Source: Acanthaster planci (Eukaryota > Echinodermata > Asteroidea > Valvatida > Acanthasteridae). Taken from it: a DNA stretch of 64,000 nucleotides. Position 1 is the first letter of the stretch. Every line of letters begins with the position of its first letter. Position numbers and translations under genes: made by a program. The stretch covers positions 288,667-352,666 of the forward strand of contig NW_019091359.1 of assembly GCF_001949145.1 (NCBI RefSeq), in the 5' to 3' direction. Positions 25,821 to 40,400 of this stretch are shown one piece after another. Below the pieces are notes generated by a model. That model searched no databases. It was not told the origin of the DNA and saw nothing but the letters and a program-made list of their open reading frames with translations.

Positions 25821-27580
25821 ACGCAATATAACAGCCCGTAAGCAAGACCGAACCCCTACACACAGAGTTAAAAAATTGGTATCGACTAGAGAATTAACAA
25901 CAAGAAGGCTGTAAAGCTGAACATTCAAACTTACTACCGGCTCAACAAAAATGACATAAACATGCCTTATTTTGCATCAACAATAAACACAACGAATGAA
26001 GTCTACATGGCCGTTACAGGGCTGACATCATGAAACCTTTGTCGCTCCCGAATTATCGAGTTGTGACAGAATTCGTGTGAGGACGGCTGGGCCAACGTTT
26101 TTGAAGTGCCAATATATATTGAAGCACCGTTGATTCTAGAATCAATTTCAGCTTTTGTTACAATGAAGCTCTAAACCTAAACTTCCTTTATAAATTTTTA
26201 TTACACTATCTGCAAAAATTATGCATTTACTTGTGGGCATACTGATAAAGATGAAACATAATCTTCGAGATAATGAAATGAATATGACAGGAATCATCGA
26301 CTTCATGTCGCCTTCAGAGCCAGCATCTTGTACTAGTCTCTCAATCCATCAACTTCCCATGGAGACGGTCTTTGCTTTTAATTCCGACTTTTAATTGACG
26401 GTGTCTATTTCTGTACATCGACGACTTGTTTTAAGGCTAGCTGTTATTGAACCGATTTTTAGTGTTTTTTTTCTTTTCCCTTTTTGGGTTGTTTCTCGTC
26501 TGTATCCCTAGTGGTTGTCGTCCCGAAAGTGCATCTAGTGTCAATGAATGGCGATGTCCTGTATATTTCTGTCAGGTTTATGGACAGTGTTCCTACAGCG
26601 AGTCGGTTCTAATCCAGACAGATTTCAGCTTTTCTCCAAAACGGACTGCGAAATGAGAAAACACGCGTATTAATATTAATGGGTCTAGTACAAGTATCCA
26701 CTATGAAAATCCTTACATAGGACTTTGCATTCTCGCTGCCAAATGAGCGTCCTCCATTCTCTATAGTTTTTTTTGTGAAGACAGAAATGGAATGATACCG
26801 TAATACGTAGAAATCACAGGGGACACTGGGTCTCTTTAACGTGGAGGAATATAAATTGTGCGTTTATCTTTCGTGCGCGTAATCCCACGCCGATGATACT
26901 GAGCCGCAAGCGAGGCCGGGCAGCCGGTCCCCGGGTATAAGCGGGCCGGACCCACCGATAACACTTCGACGCATCCAGTGGGCGGGTTGGGATCACGCGG
27001 AAAATGATCCTGCAGCGGGGGAATATATTCCGCTAATGCCGCTTTCACTTTTTTTTTCGGAATCCTCTTTTCTGTCTGTTCCCGGGAAAAAAATAATACA
27101 GGTCTAGCTATTTTCGGGACATGCATTAGGCCTACCTGGAGATTGACGGGCGCCTAATACAGTGAAGGCCATCATTTCCATTAGATTGTGCATGTTGAGA
27201 GGCATTTCTGGCAAAAAGTTCTGCTGGTATCAGCATACGAGTAAACCAATTAAGCCTGTGCTGGTACCCGCTGAAGGAAAATATGATGGATGGACTCGAA
27301 CAGACATATCAGGAGGCAAAATTGTTCTTTCAGGTCACCAAACCCTTAGATCGAGTGCTGGTATCAACCTCTAATCTCGATTCTGCGCCTGACTATTCTC
27401 ACCAGATATAAAAACGAACTAGATTTCTTTTATTTCATTGATCAGATTGTGACATAAAGTTTTTAAAAAACGACAGAAGTATTGATTTTGGCCCAAAATG
27501 GAGATCTGACCAACTTAATTAGAACCAAATGTCCCCGGGGATGAGCCAATGTTTAGAATTTCTAGATGTGAACTGCAATA

Positions 27581-27747
27581 CGAGCGATTCACAAAAGTGC
27601 GCCTTCAAGAGTTTGCAACGCGATGACCAATCAAAAGGCGCAAAATCTGTCGACCCTTTCCAAACGCGCACTGGGTCGACAGATTTCGCGCACTGTGATG
27701 GGAAACGCGTTACAAACTCTTGGAGGCGCACTATCGTGAAACACCCG
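27581..27747 (+). mobile_element. Palindromic MITE family A, copy 3 (167 bp, TA-flanked)
   Basis: The third copy has the same arms, inner GTCGACCC/GGGTCGAC stem and loop (TTTCCAAACGCGCACT) in the orientation of copy 1, and TA flanks at 27579-27580 and 27748-27749. Compared with copies 1 and 2 it has scattered substitutions in the stem, such as GCGATGACCAATCAAAAG in the left arm. Confidence 0.85.
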
Positions 27748-27749
27748 TA

Positions 27750-30700
27750 TGCATTAAGAGTGAAGAATTATTTTGTACGATTTGTACGAACCAGATACGC
27801 CTCCAGTCACCTATAATTAAAGACGACAAGACGCATTTTGCCATGGCAACCCCTATCCCCGGAGTTTTGAAAAATGATCAAATTTCCTCCATTTTGTCGT
27901 CAGGTTGATGAATTTTACTGACCTGTTTGTCGGTGTGCTTTCAATGTAAACATAATAATATTGTTGCATTTGTTTAACCCAAATTTTCAGAATTTCTTTA
28001 TTACTTCATTTTCAGGTAAGGCTGATGTGGCTTAAGATGGCCGCTTGAGAAATGTTGGACAATTTGAAGTCTACATAAAAAAATATTTAAACATTTTGTT
28101 TGTCATTTTTGGAAGAGTTTAAGCTTACCAATTCGACATGTCAATAATTATGAGAAAAAAACCCTGCGAATGTTATGATTGATCGACATATTCTGCTACT
28201 ATACTTTGTCGTTTTCATATGTGTCACAGTGCTCTGCACTCCATACAATCATTGGAAAAAAGAATTCCTATTGAGATAAGAGACTGTTGCCTTTTTTATT
28301 TTGTGTGTTGTATTTTCAAGGCTGCCTTTGAATATCTATATATAATTGCGTCAACGAACAGCGCTGCCGTGATCAAAGCACCCATCCTTCAAAGAGAAAC
28401 CAGCTTCAGATAAAAGAGACACACAATACTAGTTGCCAATAATTTCTTCATCGGGCATCGCAAAAAAAAGAGCATGCAGGGCCACTTCCATGGCGCTTTT
28501 GTGCAGATGCTGCCAGATCGATGTTACGCCCCCTTTTGTAACCAGAGGACGACGCACGATAAATTCACGGCTATAGTCGTAGGCGCTTTCGTACGTTAGT
28601 GCCACTTCCCCCTTCCCCATTGCGATCGAAGTATTCTTTAAAAAAAAAACAAGCCACCCCCTCCCCATGGTCCTGTAATTTCGACTCGTTTTTCTTGTAA
28701 ACACACGCCTACCGTATTGCAATATCACGCTTGGAGAGAGTTGCTGATACTTGAAAGTAATTAGGACCAGTCCCTGCAAATTACTTGGGAAATCAATGAC
28801 GCTGAGATTTTACTAGGAACGAAGGTTAACGACCGCACGTTTTTTCTTGCTCTACATGGGCGGTCAGAAAGTATGAATATAAGCAAGACGAAACACCAGA
28901 TTAAATCACTAGGAATAACCGTAAACTAATTTGATTGGATGTTATCCAATGTATCTTTTGGAGGGAACCATATAGATTTTTGTTGTAGGAAACTAATCCA
29001 GTCTTCTCGGTCTGGACCACGAGATCACTGTATTAAGCATACACTCGTCAATCTTTCCGATATCGGCAGAACCATGATGCGACCTGTAGATCGTAGTTTC
29101 GGCTGACGTCATCATGTCCCATGCACCTCTACGATTCACCAGTTTTGATACTAGGCCGTGTTCGCGACACACATTGCTTGGCATTTGATTTGACCATATT
29201 GCACTGAGCAGAGCGGAAGACAGGAAAGGACAGGACAGGACAGGACAGGATTGGCACGGGTTGACATCGAAGATGGCAGACTGGATAGGATTGTGGGAAG
29301 TATGACTTTGCTTTTCTAAACCAAAAGAGCACATTGTATATCGGTCAGAACTTGGAACAACATCAGTATATGGTGTTCTTCTTGCTCGAATTGTACGATG
29401 CTTCGTGCAGCCTGTTCCTACGGCATATTTGATCAGGAGGTCCCTGTTGTATTGTCAAGCCGGTTTACAATCATCTCGTCCTACGCTGATATCACACAGT
29501 ATACTGTCATTCCATAAAATCCGCTCTTAAAAATCCCAACCAAAATACACCTACCGGTGGTCTTGTGTTTATATGGAGTTTGAAAGATAGCCCGAGTCTC
29601 GAGGGAAGCGTGACATCCAAAATAAGTACCATTAAAAATAGATGTGACCGTCGGCGTCACCTTTGACAAGATACATCTCGGCAGGCAAACCTGTCGGTAA
29701 ATTCTCACTCTGTCATGCAAGGAGAGGCTATCTGACATGTTCAGAGTCGAGATGCTTGTCATCTGAGATTACCGATTGTTTTGAGACGATATAATGAGAC
29801 GCCAGATAGGTTATTTTAGAAGTGAAAAGGCTTCCACTCCAGTGTAGCATTATCTCTTGATCCGAGTCGCATTGAACCCTTGCTTGTTCCCTAAGCTGTG
29901 TACTGTAATATCTGAGAGATGGTGTTTTCATGATTTTGCTAGTATTCAAATTAACTACAGGTATCATCAGGTCTTTAATATATAATATGTGTCAAGACAA
30001 TATTGTGTGTACTGATCATGGTAGAGATAGTTTCGTAGCCTGATTCATTATCTTGGATGCTTGAAGGGCGCCAGGCGCCTCTATTCGTCGCAATATCTGT
30101 GCACTGTTTTCCAATTAAGAAATAATTTCTGTCAATGTTACCGCGAATGTTGTGCACCACATTTTTTGCTCTCGATCTTGTCAGCTCAATAAAGAACTAG
30201 CCTTGATCCACTGCTCTGTACCGAGTCTGTGACTGATAATCAGGCACTCCACCGACACTGCCCTTAGGCGAGAACGTTTTCAGATGTGTCGAGGTAACAA
30301 AGGTATATGCTCGATTCGAGTCTGAATTGCATATTCTCGGTGACACTATCGTGATTAATCTGACTCTTATCAGAGAAAATACGCGACTTGAAGAGCGGCC
30401 AAAGCCAGCAAGGCCATGGATGAAACCCTCTGAGGTGAAAAGGGCCTCGCAGGATCGAGGTTGCGAAGCCTCAGCACTATCACATTTCAGTTGGCTTGCG
30501 TATTAGCAAGGACTTGATATGTGTTCAAGGGTGACTAGATGGTGATTAAGTCTTGATTAATACTCTGAGTTGATTGGTTCGTTCGCCCCCTCACTCCCAG
30601 CCTCGAGACGGCCTGAAAAAGGCGACAAGAGAAAGGTACATTCGCGTCATCCAATATCGGCACAATCGAGTCCGCCGGGCAATTAAGAGGGAAAAGGCAA

Positions 30701-31240
30701 ACTGTGAAGAGAACGGTTGATTTGGTCAGTGGGCAAGGAGGAAATGGGACTTGTCGCTTTAAATTCCCTGGATGTGTTCGGCTGGTTAGCCAGCAGGTCG
30801 GTGTTAATTTAGTGATAACACAGAAAGCCCATGATTAGATTGTAACACTGTGAGCAACGCCGAATCATTTTCACCAAGCAACAGCCATTACTGAGACCGG
30901 GGAACCCTTGATGAGGCCTGGTCGTTTGGGGTTGCATCTCTAGCAGAAACGCGGCATATTCCGTGCAAGCAAGCTTAAGTCAAGCTAATGCATTGGCAAC
31001 ATCATTATGTGCCGCACGGTTTATGTGGAGACGATGATTATTGTACATCTGGGCCCATATTCATATTCAAATGCCCGTGATCAGTTTACGCATTGACAGA
31101 AATGCGATTACAAGAGAACTGTTACAAAGGTATATTGCATGTTTAAATCAGTGCAATTTTTACTGATAAATTTCATTTTAAACACGCTCTCATTAATTGC
31201 TGGCTGGAGATGAACCTTAAAATAGAATCTGTGTGCCTGC
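27750..31240. other. Intergenic, no gene seen
   Basis: No supported gene. Contains the GGACA microsatellite. The longest frames (116 and 113 codons on the minus strand, near 28.4-28.8 and 29.0-29.3 kb) have no recognisable similarity. Confidence 0.7.
29219..29251 (+). repeat. GGACA pentamer microsatellite
   Basis: Short array of the pentamer AGGAC, about six units with the second imperfect. Confidence 0.85.
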
Positions 31241-31448
31241 CAGGGGTGTTTTAGTCATTTCATTTATTTATTTTGCAGGATTAAAACACAGAAAATTTAC
31301 ACAATTTACAAATTCAAGAGATACAAAATATACGCTCAAAAATTAGTTAGGAATCTACACACACACACACACACATAAAAACTTAGAAACAACAGCACAA
31401 GCAACAACACCACATCCACACAAACACAAAAAACATATAACACCCCTG
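31241..31448. mobile_element. Possible hAT-like short element (208 bp)
   Basis: Ends are a perfect 10-bp inverted repeat CAGGGGTGTT ... AACACCCCTG, and CAGGG-type termini are typical of hAT elements. The interior is A/C-rich and includes an (AC)n run. The flanking 8-mers (GTGCCTGC and CAGGATTG) do not match, so no target duplication is visible. Confidence 0.3.
31357..31375 (+). repeat. (AC)n microsatellite
   Basis: An uninterrupted AC dinucleotide run of about nine units, inside the possible hAT-like element. Confidence 0.9.
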
Positions 31449-34400
31449 CAGGATTGCAAAAAAAGCAAACTTAATTACTATCGAGTTGCTCTCCTGATGC
31501 TACAAAAAGACCAAATCTGATCTGAGCAGATCTGATCTGGGTAGTCTGATCTTGACCTTTGACACCGAATTATTAGTGGTTACTCCTAACGAGCCTCAGT
31601 CACCGCCTGCAAAATGAATCTGTGTGTGAGAGGGAGGGTGCACGCAAAAGCATCGTCACAGCAGTATAATAGTCTCGCAAAGCCGAGAATAAGAAATCTC
31701 GCAAGGCTCGTCCTCTGTCTCTCACTCCTTAATACGTTTGACCATATTTCTGCGTCAGCACTGTTCCCTGGTATACGACACAAGCAGCTAATTCGGGCTA
31801 TTCCAGCCATGCTGTAAAGACACGCAGTGCCAGTGTTGACATAATTTTCACTTCGATGTCAGCGATATTGCGTTATCACAGGAATGACAATAGCCAGGCG
31901 GTAGAAGATCAAGCTGAAGGGGGGGGTGTTTCTAAACAGTTGTCGATTTTATTTTAGGATTTCAGTTGCCTTTAAGAAAAAACAGCAACATGTCCCCGGG
32001 GAAGGGGCGAGGCACAGGAAAGTTTCTCTACCCTTCACTATTGGACCCTTCAAATATCCCCGCGTTGTGTGAGAGGATTTGCACACTACAGGTTGAACCC
32101 CGCGACAGACGGTACTAGTGCGCGTGTTTTTGGCCTGCGGCAATGTGCGGTATATTACAAGTGTACACACACCCACACAATATTAAGTAAACAAAACCCC
32201 GTATTCTGACACCAGGACGCGGCAGGTGACCACGATTCACTCGACGATGGCTGTATGTCTGAGCGAACTAGCCAAAATGGCCCACAGACAAACTGTAACG
32301 GGGTATTTCAATATTAATTTTACCAAGCTGCTGGAATTTTTTTTTACTGGAACTTGTTTCAGTAATGTCCCGACCAACATCTACTTCGTTGGACCAATGT
32401 GGTCTCAGCTTGGCTGATCACCCCCTCCCCGGCCTTACGAACATAAGGTCATTTTTTTAATCTTTGGATTTTGGAAACCTTTTGGCTATCAATGACCACC
32501 CACATGAGGGACGAGACTATTTCTTGAAAACACAGTCGTAGCCGTTACTACGTGGCCATAACTTCGGCGTCGTTGTCTAGAAGAGGCTTAAAATCCAACA
32601 TCTGATTTATGACACAATTACACTACTGACGCTAAATGAATAAAACATGACAACGGCGGCAGCTCTCGATGGTATATCAAAATGCTTACCACTCCCTTCC
32701 ACCATGAAGTACTAATTCATTTATAAGGTATCACTAACAGACAACTTTAATCCCCCTAAAAGGTAGCAAACAATATGCCTACATCCCAATAGACTCGTTG
32801 TCAGCAGAATCGCACCAGAGCAAGTTACTACCTCATTAATGTGCGCACTGAATATTGCAGGGACGAGAAATCGAACTTCCAAGCTGTTTCGGTTTTGAGG
32901 CGCGCATGATTTCCAAAACGTTGGCTGCACTAGGCCTACAGGCGCCGACCATATCCCGCCGCGCCTTCACTTTCCACAAGAATTTGTTGCCATGAAAATT
33001 TAAGCCCGATTGATCTAACGCTATCAAAAGCGTTGAGGCTAACTACATTAAAAAAACGATGAAAAACTGACATGTACGCTGAACTGAAAAGGCAGAGGAC
33101 AATTTGCTAAACATAATTAACTAACAAGGGCTCAACAGATAAGAAGCAAAAGGAAGGCTGAATTTATAACAAAAGTAAGCTAAAGCGGGTGAAAATCTGG
33201 TAAATAACCAGAAACTTCGATCAGCAAGTTCTTGCGCCTGTTGGGATCAGCTCAATTTCTTGTCCTAACATCTGCAACGTCCGAGAATGAAGTCCAATGA
33301 TAATCTTGCTAAGCTTAATTTTGAATGCAACCTGAATTTCGCAATTATGGCCACTCTTTGCGGTACGAAAGGGGGTGACGTCATTAGTTAGCCGCTCCTC
33401 CCAAAGCACGTGCCGCCAAGGTCTTTTCCCGTTCTTTTGATCCAACTATCGCAACCACACATAACCGTCACCTTCCAAGGCTCGACAGTGTCTGCCCTCA
33501 GAAATTAAAAAAAAGAAAGAATGGTGCGAGATCAGCTACACAACTCGCAGAGCCACATATGCGGCCGGCCTGCAGGAAGCAGACGACAAGCCTGCCCCGT
33601 TTGTTACTGCGTGTTTGTTATGAAAACATCCCGGTGTATCCGTCTCTGTTCCTGAGGGAACCGGGGCTCCGCCGTACAGTTGTAATTACGGTCTTGACAT
33701 TGGGCCGGGGCGCCATTCACGACCACTCTAAAATGATAACCAGACACCAGATTGATGAACCAAGTGTCAGAGGAAAGGACTTGCGAAAATGGGCGGGTCC
33801 ACATGTGGCAGTTGTAACTAAAAGATTCCATTGGCTTCTGAAACTTATGGCAGAATCGAGTGACTGCCCCAAAACAAGTTTCTAAAACGAAAAACGACAC
33901 GTGAACCGGAATCACTGGTAACTTCTCTCTTCACTTACATTTTTCAACGTCATTGCAATATTCCCAAGCACCCTAATGCTTCCCACACCCCTCCGTCCAT
34001 GAATGGGATCGACGGGTGCAACTTTGTATTGTACCCACAATGCAAAGCGGAAACAAAATTGTACGTGCGCTCTGCACCAGTGATTTTACGCCTGGTGTGT
34101 TTGCTGCATCGACTAGTGATCTTATTTTCGCCAAGCCTGTCAGCAAACGAAGCAACAGCCACCGCATCTGAAACCCAACTCGGACTTCCAATCAGTTATT
34201 CACTTCGAGTTGGACGAAGAAAACAAGTAACAGATTTTTTTGGTAAGTTTAAACTCAGCTAATCCGTCAATTAGGGTTGTAATTTAGTGGTTAGAATTTG
34301 GATTATTGAGACAAAACAACAGCCCCGTTTATCATGAAATGAAAATGCCTCTGACATCAGTGTACATGTAATGAGCAGAGATTTGGTTGTATTTTAAGCA

Positions 34401-37400
34401 GATTTTATTAGCAAAAGACGGAGAATGTCAACTTTAATTAGATCTTAACACGTGCTTCTAAATTAACTATGCTCTTGATGAGAAATTCGTTTGCTTGAAC
34501 AATTGAGACAATAGAGTGAAAGAATATACATGTACAGTATTGTTGGAAATATTTTCCTGTGGTGAGATGTTACTGCTGACACACATTTTGTTGTTATCGA
34601 TTGACTTGTGACGATGAATTTCATCAGGCCTGGGTGAGAGACAAACAGGCCTGTCAGGAAAAAGTAGTTCCTTTTTTCCCCGGTAGTGTTGCCAAATGAC
34701 GCACGGCACGGTACATGATTTCGAACAGTTACCGTGGACCATGAGAGCGCTTCCGTCGCAACTCGGCCGGCTGGTCACGCTGACGCGCCAACCTAAACAC
34801 GCCCTGCTCATAGAAATTACTGTCACTTAGACATTTTTCCTGCTCAAAAAGGAAAAAAGAAAAAAAAACCTGTTTACTCGACATTGTAGATAACTTAATT
34901 GCTTCCGTTGTGTGTCGACAAAGAAGCAAGGTTGTTTATATACAAAGGATGAACACAAAAGTGATGGAATGGAAACGTGACATTCAGTGTAACTTGGGAA
35001 CTTAGAGACACGTTAAATCGAGGGTCATAATGTTACTTTCTCTTTGTTAATGAGATACATGTACACGTATTTGAATTGGGATGGGTGGTGTGACGTGGTG
35101 TGGTTATTGTCACACAAAATAACGATTCCGGGGTTGCAATATTTAATTATTCGAAATTAAAAATGCCCTGAAATGAATTGAAGAATGCAAAATCTCAAAT
35201 TAAGCTAAGTTCAGTATCAGTGTGGTTATACAGTACTGTAAGGAGACAAGCTTGCGGCCACTCGCCACGACGATTTCCTCCGTATTACCCCTGGTTCAAG
35301 GGAGTGATGCACATTTCATACCGAACGGCTTAACTGCGATGGGGCATGTGTTGATCACCGGGAAAAAAAATTGAGTCCACCCAGTATGTTGTGCCCAGAC
35401 ATTGTTATATTTTCCGTGTTATTGAATCAGTCACTTGGCTTGATACGGAACAAGCTTCAAGGTGTGAAGATGATTCATGATGTAGATGCGATCTTGTAGC
35501 AGTGGGTATTCAACTCTTTTCACTTACCCTCCAAAAGCTGGTAGCATTTAACACCTCCTTCTCCACATCATTTGCGTGATTTGACAACTCTTATCAAGCC
35601 TTTTAATTTTCAAACAATACAACCTTTTGAGCGCAGCAAGTACGGTTGCGTTACGCTAGCTCACTGAGCCCAGTGACAAAGGAAGTCTGAGATTCCCGGG
35701 GCTTGATGAAGTGGATTGGATGAAATGTGACTCGAACGCAGACCGTCTTGCGGTTACTGTTGCTTGGGAATGTTCGGGCCGCATAATAGCGGGCGCTCTG
35801 CATTGTAGCAGTGCTGAATTATGTGCGGGGTTGAATGGGAGAGACATGCGCGTGGTTCTCGCTTCAATACAATGTGCGTGCCTACTCAAAATTGCTGTTT
35901 CTTTCTCAGCGATGAACAGGCAGAAATGGGGATCAATTCAGTAAACACTCGCTCCCGAATTTCCAGTATTTTATGATTAGCATTTAATGGTTTGATATAG
36001 AGTAGATTAAAAGTTGAATTTCGAGTTAATTTCATGAAAAATCTGGATTTCAGTTAATTCCTCTTGCCATATGCGTATTAGCTGTTCGAGTTCAGGCTGA
36101 TATATTAATTTCAGGATATTGGTTTATATTCTCAAATCTGACCCTTTGTAATCTGTATGAATTTGCGACGCCCAAATTACCTGGTTTTGATTGGCAATAA
36201 AAAGAAGTCCCTCAGTCCACTTTTAAATAGACTGGATTAAAAGTAAATAAAAAGGCCTACATTTATTTTTATCAGCAAAGAAGTTTTGAAAACTGTCTGA
36301 AAGTCCCTGTTCAAAAATATTTCAGTTTTGAATTTATATAGGGCACAATTGCATATGTTTCAGTGGGAAATCACGCAGCCATCTTTCCATAAAAATTAAT
36401 CTCATGTGTCTATTCTGTAGCATTGTTGGAGACAAATGTCACTGAACTGAGCATTTGACGACAGTAAAACGCTATTGTCACTTCGACTGTGGAAAAATAG
36501 AGATTAGCTGCATATAACTGGTATGCTGTAATGATCGTGTCGCAGACAACCCGCGAGCTTTGAATGAAACATTTTGTCTTCTAGGTATGCCCAACAAACA
36601 GATTATAATGGAAATGATGAGCTGCTAGCGGGGCAAATGTAGCCATACTATAGACAAAAATCACGGGTAGATGGCATGGCCAATTCTCAAGTACACACCC
36701 GCTTGTATGCAGTCCGTTAAAGCCCGTGTGCTGTAGGCCTATCCGGCGCAAAGAAAACACAAACAAGATGAGTCGATCGATTATGTTATCCCAACTCCTA
36801 AAGCACACATCTTCGGATGATACCCCCCCCCTTTAGAAAATAAAACCAAAATCCGTGGTGATGCTCCCTACAAGCCCGGGCGCCAGGTTGTCGCCGGCCC
36901 CTGCATGGACCCATTCAACGCAGGCGTTTCCCCGTAGCGCGAGGGCCACCGATCCGTTGTATAGGTAGACAACGCCGCAGACGAGTTGAGAGAATGGAAA
37001 AGTTGACACCCATACATTCGTCCCACAAAAAGGAAAGAAAAAGATGTCTCCTTGGGTGACAACTACGAGAATTGCCCAATTGTAGCAATGAAGCCCTTGT
37101 ACTGACAAGGTGCTAAAATGAATTGCCGTGCGCTTTCCTCTGCCACAGGAAGGCTTTTCTCAATTGCAGCAATAAAATTGGGAATGCGATCTGGTTGAGA
37201 CCTGTTGTCCGTTCAGTGAGGGGCTCCTCGGTGTTTGGGACGGCACTTAAATTCGACGCTCATCGCACCTTAAGTGTGAAAGAAGTTACCTTGGCGCCGG
37301 CTCAGAAGTTTGATATTTGTTATTGACCATTTCGGACCTGGGGATTTTTTCCCCTTTATACACCGTCTGACTTCTTTGGTGAACACGTCGCTGTGTGTCA

Positions 37401-40400
37401 CTGGAAAGAAATTCCGACAATTCCACAAAGCAGAAATAGGAATCATAGTACAAGACGTGTGAATGTGTGCGCTAACCTTACATACTTACTAGTGAGGACT
37501 TGTTAACAAAACATGTCCACACGATGCAGGAAGGGAAGACGATCTGTGGACTAACCCATGTCCTTAGGACGTTTCCCCTTCTCTGAAATTAGTTCAGAGG
37601 CATTAAGGGTTAAGGTTTTTTTGTCGTAAAAGGAAGGGGAACAGCTCAAGAAACCTTTTTACAAAAATACAGCTGAAAATCGTGTTCTTGCAGTTCTGGA
37701 AATTCAGTATTGTCAACGAGTTTTCTTAACTTCACAAAAACAAAGGAATCTCCATACTTGTGGGTTGGAGCCTGTGTGTGTGTGGGGGGGCAGGTCTTAT
37801 ATTGAGGTATACTTTAATTCAACATAATCATTTGTCCTTAAATAAAACAAATTTACGCACGGCCGTTCTAACGAAATAACCACGACTATGTAGGTAAATG
37901 GAATCTCACTTAAAAATCGCGATTTAACTCGGGCCTGTAGGAGACAGTAAATACGTGTATCTTCTGTTACTATTTAACAGCGTGAAGTGACAGTTTAGGA
38001 TGAAAGACTAGTCGTGTTTGTCCATAGTTTCGTCCGGTCATTCACGAAAGCGTGAAGTGGCCACTTCGCTTCCACCGTTTCTGGCTACAGCCAATGGGCT
38101 CGCGTCTCGCCGTAAGCTGCGCCTTACCAGCTTCCGTGGCGCCGCTGCTGTTCACCTCCCCCCCCCTTCGTTTTACCCCTTCCTCTCGCTCGACGACGTG
38201 AAAGCACCTTGAGTTTCATTTACTCATCTAATCAGCTTGAACGTTCCACCCACTTGAGGGGACAAAACTTGACGAACAATTCACCTTCCAGTCGTTTACT
38301 TTTCGCACCACGTCAAGTTGCTTCAGTTGACGGGGTTGGACCAACTGTCGCCTTTCGGCCAACAATCTTAGCTCCCCCGTGTTTGCAGAGTGTCTATACG
38401 TTAGGACATGAGAGAACAAACCCATACCCTTCATTGCTGGGCTTGTGAATGTTTGTGGGAGTAGCTTAACTGGTGTGAAATGGGGGGGGGGATGGGGAAT
38501 CGTACATCTTTTTTAGAGGGACGGCTCGTTTATGGGTTAATATATGCTCATGTCAAGATGTTGAACTCGCAAGGAGCGTAGTTGAGCCTTTCGTGCCATC
38601 TGACGTCAAATCCACTCGACAAAGCGAAACTCCTTAGTCCCATACAATAAGAATTTAGCTTCTGTCAGACAGTACAGACTGCCCAATATGCCGTCCTATC
38701 TCATGAAAATTGCCTTTTCCCACAAATTTTCAGCAACCGATTAGCCCCAGCATGTGACCTGCCCGTTATGAACTATGAATTAACTCAAACTTGCATGCAA
38801 GTCCTACATTATTAGAAAACTGCGCGAAAAAAGGGTTCGATTTAACCGGCAAACTTTGAAATATTACTCACATTTCTTATCTATATGTACAACATTTCGA
38901 GAGAAACAAACACAAGTTGAATCACATCAGATCGCTTATCATGTTCTGCCTTCATATATGTTCGGAAATAAAAGCAAAGTTTAAAGGTAGTTTTGTTTTG
39001 AATTATTCTACCATCGAATCACGGCTGCCTAATTGTTATAAATTATTCGGCTATAAATCGACGAAGACCAAGCCAGCAGTTTCCTGTTATACAAAAAAAC
39101 CAGGCGCTTTCTACTGGTGCAGTGTTCGAGAGGCTAACGGCATTAAGAAGGGATTTATACCAATAATAATGCATTCATTGTAATTCAACCAGCATTATCA
39201 AAAATATGGATTGCAATTCGCAGGTCAATATAGAAGCATACGCTGACTTTTTAAAATTACAAATACTAACTGTAGGCGTGCATGTCATCGGTGAAGTTAT
39301 ATAAAGGATGCTAATTTGAGATGAGCACAACTTGTCACATTATATGCTGAGATATTTAATTTACGGTGACCTAGGCACAGGTATAAAGTTTTATGTGCTT
39401 TTAATTTTTCCTTGCTGTTGAGTTTACTGTTACTTTTATCAGAAAGGTTTGAGAAAGATTCTAAATGTAAAATCAGACAATGATGAACGCTTCTCACATA
39501 ATCGGGTCTGAGAAAAACCATTTAAACAGTTGTTCTCTTTAGAAAGTTGAGCAGTTTTCAACAGCATAAAGGACTGAGAATGAATGCATTTAGTGGTCAT
39601 CTTTCGATTAGAAATCAAAAGCAAAAGGTTCGAGAAGCAATGGAAAAGGCCCACTTTACAGCAGGATGTCAATTAACAATCTGCACAGTTAACTGCAGAC
39701 TCGACCAAGACAAGTGAGGGCGGGCTTCAGCAGTAGCGGAGCCGCTCCATTGTTTTCCACGGGGTTGATGACAAGTAGTGATTATTTTAAGCCGCCTCCT
39801 ATCGTAGAGTATAAAGCTCAGATCTTCCTCACTGTGTAGAGCACAATTTAACGTACATGTATTCATGCCTCCATCTGACACATAAGGGGGAAAATGAAGG
39901 AAACTAAATAGCCGCATGAGATGATAACATAAACACACTATTTGGCTTTGTGTGCACAGAAATACCGCTTACACGTTCCAATCAGTTCCAGAGATAACAG
40001 GGACGCCTGGGCGGGGATAACGGAGCCAACTGGCCTGGTCGACCCGCCAAGAGACGTGATAAAGACTAACTACACGACCACACCGTAGCCTGGTCCCTCT
40101 TTCCCCACTGGCGTGGGTACAATGCTAGCCTCGTAGTGTTATAGGCTGGATATGCGATGCACATGGTGCATAGACATACGCACGTAGTATAGCCTAAACG
40201 TGGCGCTCCCTATTCCCCTCAGACCCGCTCCGATCGAAATTCTATTAACTTCCCGAAATCCCTTTCCCCGAGCCATGGCGATGAAAAGAGGACACCAGAA
40301 CACAAGCCCATGCTCTCGATGAAAAAAACCCAGAAGTGAAAAGCCGCGCGGTCCGCAAACTAGGTCTGAAACAATGGGCAAGCTTCTTCAGACAGCGAGC

